64,000 nt of DNA from Blepharisma japonicum (lineage: Eukaryota; Ciliophora; Heterotrichea; Heterotrichida; Blepharismidae): assembly GCA_949751835.1 (NCBI GenBank), contig CATKHK010000061.1, positions 240,017 through 304,016 of the forward strand, in the 5' to 3' direction. How positions within the stretch are numbered: the stretch's first letter is position 1; each line of letters begins with the position of its first letter. Both the position numbers and the translations under genes were made by a program. This document shows, piece after piece, positions 1 through 12,200 of the stretch. Under the pieces are notes generated by a model that was not told the origin of the DNA, did no database searches, and saw only the letters and a program-made list of their open reading frames with translations.

Positions 1-29
1 GGGTAGAAACTATTATGCTTATAAAAATA

Positions 30-185
30 TTAATATTTCATAGTTATAAACTGCTCTTTATTCACATTCAGAATATTCTCGACAACCTTGTCTGCCAAAT
101 TTTTTAAAATCTTATATTTTTTGCTAATGGCTGGTTTTTTCTTCAAGGAAACTCTTTTCTTTTTCTTTCAAACAAAAATTTTCAT
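30..185 (-). CDS. possible small Lys-rich protein, 51 aa
   Basis: An ATG-initiated frame of 51 codons, read with TGA = Trp at codon 6, ends in TAA. The product is lysine-rich, with a basic run near the N-terminus followed by a plausible amphipathic helix. It lies 54 bp from the divergent casein kinase start. No family is recognised. In AT-rich DNA with two stop codons an open frame this long can arise by chance, so it is only a candidate. Confidence 0.3.
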
Positions 186-239
186 AATTAATGCAAATAC
201 TTAAAAAATAAACCCAAAACGGTATTCAATGTATTAAAT

Positions 240-1310
240 ATGCATGATATTAGGATAGGAGGAAGATATCGAATTGGGAAAAAAATTGGAAGCGGATCAT
301 TTGGGGAAATTTTCTTGGGAATTGAAGTACAAACAAATGAAGAGGTTGCTATCAAGCTAGAAAATATTAACACGAGACATCCTCAATTGATTTATGAAAG
401 CAAACTTATAAAGCTCTTGCAAGGAGGTCCTGGATTGCCAGGTGTTTTATGGTATGGAGTTGAAGGGAATTTCAATGTAATGGTGATGGATCTTCTAGGA
501 CCTAGTTTGGAAGATCTTTTTAGCCTTTGCAACCGAAGATTTAGCTTAAAAACAGTTCTTATGCTAGCAGATCAATTGATTTGTCGTGTGGAGTATGTTC
601 ATTCTAAAAGCTTTATCCACAGAGATATAAAGCCTGATAATTTTCTAATTGGGCTTGGAAGAAGAAGCAGCATTGTTCATATCATAGATTTTGGTCTAGC
701 TAAAAAGTACAGAGACTTTAAGACGCTTAAACATATCCCATATGTTGAAGGGAAAAGCTTAACAGGCACTGCAAGATATGCATCAATTAATGCGCATGTA
801 GGAATCGAACAAAGCAGAAGAGATGATTTAGAAGCAATTGGATATGTTCTAATGTATTTCCTCAGAGGTTCGTTGCCATGACAAGGAATTTCAGCTCACG
901 GCAAGCAAGAAAAATACCAAAAAATAAAGGACTCAAAAATGAGCACTCCTGTCGATACGTTATGCGAAGGGTATCCTAGAGAGTTCTCAATTTATATTAA
1001 TTATTGCAGAAACTTGCAATTTGAAGATCCTCCTGATTATGCCTATTTGAGAAGGCTATTTCGGGATTTATTTTTACAAGAAGGATATGAATATGATTAT
1101 ATGTTTGATTGGAATGCAATTAATGCTATGCAAAAAAATCAGAGAAGACCACCACAAAATGAAGAAACAAAGCATAATCTTGCCAATAATAGAGCACAGA
1201 CATTCGCAAGAGGTGAACTTGATAAACAAGAGCAAAAGCCAATAGATAGATCGAAAACTGCAGATAACAAAGCACAAGAAAAAAAGAAAACTAAATGTGC
1301 TATATTTTAA
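240..1310 (+). CDS. casein kinase 1 family Ser/Thr kinase with C-terminal CaaX box
   Basis: A 356-aa protein kinase of the casein kinase 1 family, which phosphorylates acidic or pre-phosphorylated Ser/Thr sites. Visible are the glycine loop (GSGSFGEI, near residue 18), the VAIKLE lysine near 38, the catalytic [10 protein letters not shown], the DFG segment ([10 protein letters not shown]) and the CK1-specific [15 protein letters not shown]. The TGA at 879-881 falls where the family has the Trp of the LPW motif, so it reads as Trp; the frame then continues without interruption to TAA at 1308-1310. After the kinase domain come about 60 polar residues and a basic tail ending KCAIF, a CaaX prenylation signal. 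This suggests membrane attachment, which yeast Yck1/2 achieve by palmitoylation. No intron was seen. Confidence 0.95.
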
Positions 1311-1588
1311 TAAATTATTATAAATATTTACTAATATATATAATGGCAAATTTCATTTGGATATTTAAATTTATATTAAGTTAAAGATTCTAAAATGAGA
1401 ACTCAAGACAGCTTTAATACTATTATATAAATATCCAATATAAATAAATGAAATCTGAAGTAAAATTATTTGAAATAAATATTCATGCAAATTTGTTAAA
1501 TATAAGATTTATCATGAATAATAAGAAAATATATAAATCAACATTTCTTCTGTTATATTAATTATGAAAACATCAATAAAATAATCTT

Positions 1589-4500
1589 CTAATCAATTTT
1601 TTCTTTTATTGAGCTCCTTCCTGTCAAAATTTTAATGATTTCTGGCGACCTCATGATATCAATCAATTCATAATACATTTCTTCTTCCTTCAGCAAATCT
1701 CCAGTCATTCTACTTATATGAACTGCTGTACACATATTAATTAGTGGCTCAGAGTTTGGAATATCAGTTAAAATAATATTTTGAGCACCTCCTGACAGTG
1801 CCATTCTAAGCAACCTCCCAGCCACATAAACAACAGAAATATAAAACGTGAGCACAGAAAAGTCAAAAGTTGCAGGAGAATAATACTCTGATATAGTAAT
1901 AAATGACAATCCTGAATTTTTACCATCCTCATCAATCATTTCTCAATAAGAAAACTCATTTGTTATAGGAATTAATGAAAGAACCAGCTGACTTGTATGA
2001 TGCTCTTCTAATAATACTTCTGGAGTAATTTTCGTCCCAGTGCTTGGCAGTTTAAAAATTTGACGCTTTAAATCAGGGTAAATAAAGGTTTGGTTATGGT
2101 TCAAGCAAATCATACTGTTAAGGTAAGTAATTTCTTCTTTGTCAAGGCTTGTTTGTGTAGATATATATGTTCTTTGTTGAGTTGTTGGGAAATCTCTAAC
2201 AAAAGTATAACTGAGCTGCATGCTGATTTTTGTGTTTTTTGGTCCTAACCCATCTACAAATGAATTGCAAAGCTGCAGTTTGCTTGGAGGTGCAATATCT
2301 CATATTGAATCTGAAGTAGTCGGAATTGTAATCACTTGTGTGAGTTCTTTATCAGTCGCTTGTATTTCTTTCAAATCTTGCAGCCCCATTTGGTTCCACT
2401 CCGTATCTGTAATATCATGGATATCAACAACTCTTGACGCTAAATATAATTTAAAATAATTATTGTCTTCAACTAAAATCCCAAACTCCAATCCCATAGT
2501 TTTCACTTTATTTAGCTCTATAATTGGATTTAAAGAGCTAAACAAGATAAGTGGGGTTAAAATACAGATTAAAATCAAAAACAAGCCACAGCCACCTATA
2601 GCGAATTTTGATAAAAAATCCATTTTTTCGCCTCGTGGGTGTTCTGCGTAGCGTTTTTGGATGCATTGTGTAATATAGAGCTGAGCATGGATTTCTTCGA
2701 ATTTGATCCATTGGAATAAATCTAGGGCTGTGGGAGTGAAAGCTCAATCAATAATTGTACGAAGCTCAAACATGAATGGAAATCCACGGTATATTTGGAA
2801 TAAGATTTTACTTGCTCTTGAGGTACTTCGCATTAGTGGGAATGACCCAGTTCTAAAGCTAGGCATTCCATATCGAACTTGTAATGAAACAATGATAAAA
2901 TAAATCATATAAAGCACATAAAACCATTGCAAAGCGTCATTTATTTGAAAATTGTTACACCTTTCTTCATCATATAGATCTGTGCATGTAGGTTTTCCAA
3001 TAAGAGATTGAGTTCCATTAATAGGAAAATACCAAAAAACAAGTGCATGAATTGTTAAAAGCAGCAAAATGTGGAGTGTCAGCTTCACTTTAAGTGGTCG
3101 ATTTCATTGAGAAATCATATTTGATCGCTGCTCTTGACCATCTACCATAGTTGCTTTATATAATGCTAATTTAAGTGCTTGTGAAGTCCTTTCCAAGTAC
3201 AAATATCTTTCTAATAATATAAGTGACACATGAAAAATCAAAGCAACCACCATTCTCCCTTGAAATTGGTTAGCCCTATATAAAATTTACTTAAATGCCT
3301 TCGAAATATTCGCATTAGTTCCATCCATTTTCCCAAAAAAACAAATAAGATAAAATAAAATGACAAGCTGGATTATGATGGTAGGGGTATAGAGGTCTTC
3401 CCCAGGTTTTTCTTCCTTATTATGAGGTAAAAGTCTTTTGAAAAATCCTATGACTTCTTGGGATTTTGGAATTTGATGAATAATGGATAGCCTTGACATG
3501 ACTCGTGGGGCTGTATCTTCTGCTATGATAAAAGAATCGTCATCTTCTATAGAAAATCTAGCCTTGGCTGTTTCAAGAGTTTCCAGCCCTATTTCAGTTT
3601 GATTTCATAAGCCAACTCTTAGTAAATAATATTCATGAATTAAAAGAAAAAGCATGACCATGGCATCTCATAAAATATAATTAAACAAATTTTCACTGTA
3701 AGTATTTTTCGTTAAATTGAAGCCAGTTTTTAAAGTATCATGGTAGTTAGCTAGAATCCCATTAGCAAAAATATAATTTCAAATATCCAATTGCAAACTA
3801 AATTTTATAAAAAAGACAGCTTCTGTATATAGCAGCATAAATCTGAAATATTTCGCAGGAGGCCTTGGGTACTCTAGCATAGAATATCCAATTGTAAATA
3901 TTGGCAGGGCAACTGATTCCATGCTAGCATAGATTATATGGTTCACAAAGAAAAATAAATAAACTAATGCTTGAGTGTTGCTAGCTACCACATAGGCTGA
4001 CAAAATAAAATAATCCTTCCATTTTAGGTCATACTCTGATTTGTTTTTGGCTTGGTCTTCACTAAAATTTACCTCTTCATCAAAGTCTTCCTCATTTTTT
4101 TCTTCATTAAATGGAAGCGTTTTAGTTCTTCCTCATACTCTTGGGCTTGCTTCATGAGGTGTTTCTTCATCTTCTTTCTCTTCTTCTATGTCACTTTCTT
4201 TGACTTCTTCCTCTTCTTTTATTTCATCTAGATGCTGATCTGAATACTCTTCAACATTTTCTCTATCAAATGGGCCTTCTCCTTCTCTATTTCATTTAGG
4301 TTTGATATAGATCTTTTTCTTTTTTCTGGTTTTTATTTTTTTTACATAATTTTTGTAAAGGATAGGGTTAATCAAACTAATGAGCATGTTTTGAAATTTT
4401 ACCTTTATGCTCTTTATTTCTGATGTCCCAATTTCTAAATAAGTAGGCTGAACTGGGCTTGTAGCTACCTTTGTTGAGGTCATTCTTGACCTGCTTCTTA

Positions 4501-7500
4501 TACCTCCTATAGAAGCTCTGCCCTGCTCAGCCAAATAAAATTTTTTATTCCACTTACTTACATTCATATCAAGTTTTCTTATTTCATTTTCAAATCTTTT
4601 TCTTTTATCTTGATATTGCCTATTATGCTTTATACGCTTATTATTGAAATGCTGTGCCATTTCAAAGCCAATCCTTTTTGATTGGACATAGATTTTTTGC
4701 CTTTGAGACCTCATGAAATCTTGATAGTCTTGGCTTTTCATCATCCGATACATGATATATAAAAATGCGAACGTGAATACTTTAAATCTGACTAAATTTC
4801 TTCTTTCAGATAAATCTGAAGGCTCATCGTCTTCTCCTGCACTTCAGAGCCGAAAAATCCCAAATGCAAGGATTCAATTTCTGAATTTATCATCATGAAT
4901 ATACGCTGAAGGGATTTGGTAAATCATTTGTAATGTAAGATCAACTAATAAGCAGACTAAAAAATAATTCCTTAAATATTTCAGATATGAATTCCAGCTT
5001 TCTTCGTTTCTTATAACTTCATTTGCTTTGAAAATAAAAATAAGACAAAATAGGCAATATAAACTGGAAACAACTCCATAGCTGAGACTGATAAAAATTA
5101 GTACAAAAATGAGAATCAGGATGTGGGACATGTTATACATGGCTTTTTTAACAAATTTAAATATCTTTCTTCCTCTAGTTTTTCGATTGATATTAGTGTC
5201 AGATGAAGAATGGGACTGACTAAGCTTAGGCTCTATACTATCTTCAAAACCTTCTAGCTCGCTTTCTCTGGTTGATAAAAATGTATAATAGCCTAAAATA
5301 AATAAAAATGTTAATAAGTCATAAAAAATACTGTGTAATTGAGAAATGGAGGTCCCAAGATTCAAAAATGTTGCATAATCTTTGGTTCTTCAGTCAATAT
5401 TATTATATCAAGGAGTATCAAAAGGCTTATAGGTTACAATTGGCATTTTATGAGGCGAATTTCCATTTTGAATATTGCTCAAAATGAGTGTATATTGTGT
5501 GAGGCACATAATAATTATAACAATATACAAAAATAAAGTTCGGTAATAAGGGGATTTTATATAGATTGAAACAAAGACTGAAACCACATAAGTTAACCCC
5601 ACAAAAGTAAGCTTGGAAAATGCCATTAAAAGCATAAATAAAGGTATCATAGATTCAGCAAAAACCCTCATGAAGTTCAAAAACTTTATTAATATTTTTA
5701 TTTTTTCAAAAGCACTGATTTCTTTATTGAGAATTCTCCTATTCATCATATATTCCAAGCAATGCCTTTCTATTATTAGCAGAATAGCAATAATAATATA
5801 TCCATAATTCTCTGAAACTATAAAACTATTATCGCTCTTTTTTGTAAATCCAGAAAAAAAATAAAGTCATATTATATTATCATATGCAATTTTGTGGAAA
5901 ATCAGCCTTGTTATCATAAAGCATGCATATGAAATAACCACATAAATTAATGTAAAATACCATAGTACGTTTCAGCAATATGATCTAATTTTGTGTTCCT
6001 TCGCTAAATTTCTTCTTTCTAAACTTAGAGCTACTCTTGTAAAATAATACCCTAGATAAGCACATGAAATACAAATTGCTATTAAATAAATATTCATTGA
6101 TATAGACAACCTCCAGTAAACAGAAAATATTGAGATAGTCAAATAAATAAAAAATGGAAAAAATTCTTCGAAATAGTTGAAAAATTTAATTGATTTCTCT
6201 TCAGGTTTTCTTGATAAATTCACCTTAATTATACCTGATAAAAGTCCAATATCATCAAAAATCCCGCCATCTGAATTTCCATAATTTATATTGTCTTCTT
6301 TTTTAAATGCTTTTGCCCCAAGCACAGTCACGATAAGAAGAATACAATCAGATACCATACTCCCATACAATGTGCTAGAGCTAAACACTTCCAAACCAAA
6401 CAAAGGATACTGCTTTACATCATAAAAAAATGGTAAAAATTGATATAAATATCTAATAACCAATATTATACCGCTGATATATTCTAATATAAATCAAATT
6501 TTCCTAACAAGAAAATAATTTTTCCCAACTTTAAGCTGCAAAGGACTTCTCAAGTGAATAATCATAAAAGATGCGACTATAAGTAGCCTTATAAAATTAA
6601 GCAGATTTAGCGAAGATACCATAACAGTAATCATTATTATAGAATAAAGCACCCAAACTTCAGTTAAAAAATATCACTCATATACTAGCACTAATACTTT
6701 TACTAAAAGAGGATGCTGCACAGATACATTAACTCTATTGAATTGCTGAAAAAGAATTGAAAAAGTAGTCGACCTATAAGCTTTGAGCTGCATAGATGCA
6801 GAAACTAAAAGAATCCATACAAGATAGTCATAAGGAATTATTGAATTTTTGAGTGTTAATTCAGAACGGTTAGCTGGCATACCAACAAGCCTTAAATAAT
6901 TTCTAGGAATATAATCTGTAAATTTCAATGGAAAAGCAAGAATTCAAATATATCGGAATAATAGCAAAAACATTGTGTAAATTACCAAAGAGGTTCAATG
7001 ATTTTTTGCAAGTTTTGTGTTAAGCATAAATATTAAACAGATAATCATAAATCCAGTATGAAGTAAATTGATATCTGATAAACCAACCACAAAAAGAACG
7101 CATAAGGATAGCTTATCAGCATTTTCAACCACTATTCTTACAAAAAGTCCTATAACTGATTTATCTTTATCTTTTAGATGTTTATCTCTTTTTTTCCTTT
7201 GCAGAATATTATTTAGATATAAAAATAATAATATGGTTAACAGCTGAAAAGCAATTTCCAAAGGTGGAATTTTTAATAAGCAGATACCAAATACTTCAGA
7301 TACATCAATTTTGAATAGATTTATAATATAAAAACCAAAGAAATTCAAAATGAGGATAGGAAACAAAGAATACTTCGATACTTGTAAAATCCTTTTTAAA
7401 TCATAGTCTAAAAATGAATAAAAGAGCCATAGCATCAATAAGATACCTATAAAACTTCGATACCGAATAATCCATGAAAAGATCAAAACTCTAGCAAAAA

Positions 7501-8431
7501 AGTAAGCTACAGAAACAGAAAAAAAATATCTGATAAACTCAGGTATTTTTGAACTTTTCCAAAATGCTTTTCTAGGCATTTCTGTATTAATTACAATGAT
7601 TTCTTCAATGGATTTGCTTTCTTCAAGATTTTCATCTTCAATAGAATCAGTTCTCAGCCTTTTCATATAAACTCTGAGTTCTTTCATAAGGATTTTTCTC
7701 CCAATTGAAAGTGAAAATCCATGCATAAAAAAGACGATTATATAGTCTGGCAAGCCCTTCATTGATTTTAAAATAATTCCATAGGTTAGGACATCGCTTT
7801 CTGATGCATAATCTTGCCATAACATATAATATAGTGCCGAAAATAGTACCTGAAGTATAGTTATAAAGCAGACTATTCTACAGCCAATTCTATAGCCATT
7901 TCAGCATCTTAAACTCCATGAGATTGCCCAATAAAATATAACAAATAAATAAAATAAATTGACTATTGAAAAGTTTATTATACAATTGCAGCAAAGCAAT
8001 AAAAAAAGTGCAAAAAGCCTTGCTCTTTTTACATGTTTATGTTCAGAAGGCTTAATTCTCGATTTTTTTGAATAGCAAATTCCAATAATGCCAATAATGA
8101 ATGTACAAATATCAGGCAAAAACGTCAAAGATGAATCAAATTCAAATTTATTTCTGCTAAGTTGTATTCCTAAATATTTCAAAAGCCAATCTCAATCTGA
8201 GAAAAACTCAGGGTATTGATCAAAGTAAAATAATATAAGTACAACTATTTTCCATAGTAAAAATAAAGTGCTAATAGCTGTCAAAGTTTGATATAAAAAC
8301 CTTGGAACCTGATAGAAAAACATTAAAGTAAGCCAAATTCCTATGGTAAACCCTATATAAGCAAATGAAAGCAAAGAAGGAGCAAAAGAGCCACAAAGCA
8401 AAATGACCATGCTCAAACATTCTTCAATCAT
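1589..8431 (-). CDS. PIEZO: Piezo mechanosensitive cation channel
   Basis: A protein of about 2275 aa, within the usual Piezo range of 2100-2900. Exons are 8431-3291 and 3275-1589. One frame runs the whole length once TGA is read as Trp and a 15-nt intron (3276-3290, removing a TAA) is spliced. Dozens of hydrophobic segments match the Piezo blade. The C-terminal part is diagnostic: the stretch around SFRTGSFPLM, the GFPFMFELR segment, AFTPTALDLFQW and IHAQLYITQC, an extracellular cap domain, then a last membrane helix followed by a tail with IMRSPEI, closely resembling animal Piezo. Charged acidic loops (about 4020-4300) lie between blade helices. The start at 8431 is the first ATG and directly precedes hydrophobic sequence. 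Piezo opens under membrane tension and passes cations including Ca2+. Confidence 0.9.
3276..3290 (-). other. 15-nt spliceosomal intron in Piezo
   Basis: GTAAATTTTATATAG on the minus strand. It contains an in-frame TAA; removing it restores a Piezo-like reading (AFK joins to ANQFQGR). The A at intron position 10 is conserved in all introns of this window. Confidence 0.9.
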
Positions 8432-8476
8432 TTTCCAAATTTATTTATTTATTTATACTTAAATCAATTAACTTTA

Positions 8477-9148
8477 CTAGGCATTATTTTTGAGCCTTAA
8501 ATTCTCTGCTTTTAATTTAGTAATAACTTCTAAAAACTCTGTTCTTTGATTTTCCATCCTTTCTTCTGCTTCTTCTATTTTAGTTTTATAATATGCAACA
8601 TTACTGAAAAAGTTTAGATTATCCTCATCAGACTTTAAGTGTGTGTTGCCCTCTGAGCTGGCCAATTCTTTATCAAATTTATTGAAATCTAATTCTGTTG
8701 CCTTCAGTTTATTGATTAAATAGAGATTTTCAGATTTTATTTCAGCTAGATCAGCAGCTTGCCTTTCGATAATGTCTTCATAAAACATTTTTACTTTTTC
8801 ATATACAGTTTCATATTCTTTCAATTTTTCATTTAATAAATCAGTATCATCTCTTTCTGTATGGCAACTTCTTGGGGTAAGAGAACTTTGGTTAGTTTTA
8901 ATATTCCGGAAATCCTGATTGCTGTATTTTGGGGTGCATCTCGCAGAAGTTAAGGAGCTTATACTGTTGTAATCTAAATTTGATGCAGCTCTTTTGCGAT
9001 TTTTTTCGATCAAATAGAACTCTAAGCGTGTTTTATGTTCTAATTCTTTTGGACAAATCTTAGAAGGGGCTTCAGTTTTGGCCTTAGTAGATCTTAAAGA
9101 TTGGCTTCAAGATTTATCTTTGAAAATTTGGGAAGAATTATTTTTCAT
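8477..9148 (-). CDS. coiled-coil protein, unknown function, 223 aa
   Basis: The frame starts at the ATG at 9148; an in-frame TGA (codon 14) reads as Trp and an internal Met lies at 9013. The N-terminal 90 residues are polar and rich in Ser, Thr and Lys. From about residue 100 to the end the sequence has heptad-like Leu/Ile spacing with many Glu and Lys, typical of a parallel coiled coil. No catalytic motif, membrane segment or family was recognised. It lies 45 bp upstream of the Piezo start codon on the same strand and 148 bp downstream of the helicase gene; nothing shows that these functions are linked. Confidence 0.7.
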
Positions 9149-9296
9149 ATTTTTAATGACTATTTGAATGATTTTAATCAAAGAAATAAAATTAGATAAT
9201 GAAATATTTTTTAGAGAAATAAAAATCAAAATAATATAAGGCTTTATTTTACCTATTTATTATGGAATATTTAATTTATTATGCAACAGTTTGCAT

Positions 9297-12200
9297 TTAC
9301 CTATGATATTTTCTCCCTGCTCTTTGACTAGAAATTTTGGTTTTCCATTTCATATTCCATTTCCTCTTTGAATTATTTTCTATATTCCTTATTTCTGGTA
9401 GCACCATTGATTTCCAGCTCTGCAATCTGCTTGTTGCTGCTTCAATTTCTTTAACCGAATTAGCAATAATATGTGCGAAATCAGGTGGCTGAATCGATAT
9501 ATTTCTTTCCAAACTATTAAGAGTATTTGAAACTAAATTGAATTGGCTTAATAAAAAGTGCATATCTAAGGCTTTCTTTAACGGCATCTTATACATACAA
9601 TTCAATAAATCAGTATGATATTTGCTTGTAATATGTAAAAGTCTCAAATATTTCCTCGAGCTCATCCATAATCTAAAAGTCGACACTGGAAGTTGGTCAT
9701 AAGTTACATTTAATTTTTCAGAAATTGACGAAAATAATACAAGCTCTAAAATATTCCTCATTTTATTACGCTTGAATTTTGCTATTTTAAGCTTTTTAAT
9801 CTTAGCTACAGATTGGTGATGGACTGCTAATAGTCTTACCTCATTGAACCATGCTGTATTAAGTTCTTCAATCGAAACTTTGCTATCTTTTACTGCTTCA
9901 TGGAATACATTTATATAGCCTTTTCTTTCCTTTTTCTTTCTCTGTTGGCTTTGATATTCTTGAAGCTCACCAATAGTATTTATGTATTCGATTTTTTTAA
10001 TAAAAGATGGAGGATGCACAATCTTTGAGGCTGTTTTAAAGACTTTATCGGTATCTCCACCCCTAATCTCACTTATGATTTCTCTTGGAATTCCCCATGT
10101 AGCGAGCAGCCCAAAGAGATCATAAGCATCATAAATAAAATTCCTGTGCTCTGCTTTATCTTTATTAGAGTTTTCTCCTAGTACTTGTTTTAGGATTTTA
10201 ATCATCCATCTCATCAGATCTGGGGCCAAATTTCTTGCATTTCCTCTTGAAATATCAGAAAGGTGAAGTTCATCGTCTTTGATGGGATCTTGAATATATT
10301 GGCATAAGTGCTTTGGGATTAGTAAATTAGTATTTAATGAAATTAGCCAACTTGAGACCGCTCTTTCAATAAGCATTATTTTTCTGCTTATATCTATGTT
10401 GCTGAACTGAGCTTCAAAAAGAGAGCATATTGATTTAGCAATCTCATCAGGACAGTTATATTGGCTATAAACGTCAATATCGATATAAGTCAATGCATAT
10501 TTATAATCATATGATATTTTTGCACCTTTTCCATTATCAGTTATGATAGTTTTATATCTTGAATTAAGCATTTCTTGATAATAAAGTAGGTTCCCGCTTA
10601 ATTTGCAGAGTGTATAGGCATTAAAAAGTGATCGATCTACATTAAAGCTGTCTTCTAGTACTTCAGATACCTTTATAAGCACCTGAGCTTGTGTAAGTAG
10701 CCCATGTTTACTAATTTCAGTAATTTTAGGAATATCAAAAAACATATATTTTGCATTTTCTAGCATTTTGGTAAACAGTTCATTTTTGTCTTCTATTCCG
10801 ACCCTATTTCTCCATCTCTCATAATTTTCTATTTCTTTCTCTAAATATTTTATCTGGCCTCTATATCTTGCTTTAATAAAGTCCAGCATTTTTTTATCGT
10901 CATCTGCAACTGCAAATATTTTCTTTAAAGCCTTTTTGTTATCCATATACCGTTTTTCTTCATTTGATAACGAATAAGTATCAGTAGATATCTTAGTAAA
11001 AGTATAAGGCCGATTAGTAAGCTGAGAGTTAATGAAGTCTCTCATAAAGGCTTCTCCATACAAATTGGCGAGATCTAGGACCTTTATTGAGTTTTTCTTA
11101 GCTTGGTATCGTAAATTGACTAGATGATTTACCCCATTTACATACTCCCTTGCTAGTCTTTTCTGCAAATCTGAGATTGGAAATAGTAAAAATTGGCCTT
11201 CAATATCTGCCACATAGGTTTCATCTACCCCAAAAATAAACCCATCATTGAATAAGTTGCTAGCTTTATGAATCACAGCATGTGATAAATAAGGAAGAGC
11301 TCTAGTAACTGTAGACTCTGAAATCTGGCGAACTCCTAATGGTGATAATAACCCAAAAATAATTTTTGCAAAATAAGGATTCGCTGCCAGAGATGAAGAG
11401 CTAAATTGTAAGAAATTAACAATCATGCTTACTGACCTCAAAAATTCCTGGAAATTGCTATAGCACATGCTTTTGAATTCAATTTCCACTTGTGGGTTGG
11501 ATCTGAAGTATAGTAACTGCGTATAGCATGATAAAATGTCCCATGCTTTAATGTCGTTGAAATTGGATTTGAAAAAATCTTTATTAAAAATTTCTTTGGT
11601 TTCTTTGAAAAGGTCTTTTAAGTAGCTTTGGAATTGCTTTTTGTGGGATTTGTGAGATATAAAGCTGTAGAGCTGAGAGCTATAGATAAAATATTCAGGG
11701 AATTTAGGAACAGTCGTACGTTCTGAATGGATGTAAGCATGGTTTAAAGTGACAGGGTATAGTGCATTTAAGTTCCAAAGCACTGAATCTAATGCAATCT
11801 GGGCAGCTTTTACTTCAGCTTTAGTTTTTGGGACTTCAAATGGCAGCCACGAGAAATCTTCATGACTTATTTTCTCTACAATTTCAGCACTGGACTTCTC
11901 AAACGCCAAGTAAACGTGCTTAAAGTTCTTAAAATCTGCAAAAGTTGAAGCAACTGCCAACGAGTTTTCTTGGTCCATGATATAAATTGTTTTTTTCCAG
12001 TATCCCATCAATAAAAGTCCTTGTCACGCTTCAATTCCGATGATTTTTCTATCTAAATTCTGCTTAAGGTTAAGGTATTCAGGATTTATCATCTCAAATA
12101 CATTATGAACTCCTGTATAAGCAATAACAGCTCTATGGGCCTGTGCCACATCGAATCCAGACTTTTTGATTTCTAAAGGATAAATAGACGATATATTTGT

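Noticed and set aside
188-373. 61-codon minus-strand frame over the casein kinase start
   Set aside because: Antisense to the kinase glycine-loop coding region.
2703-2903. Plus-strand open frame at the Piezo C-terminus
   Set aside because: Antisense shadow of the Piezo frame; no independent support.
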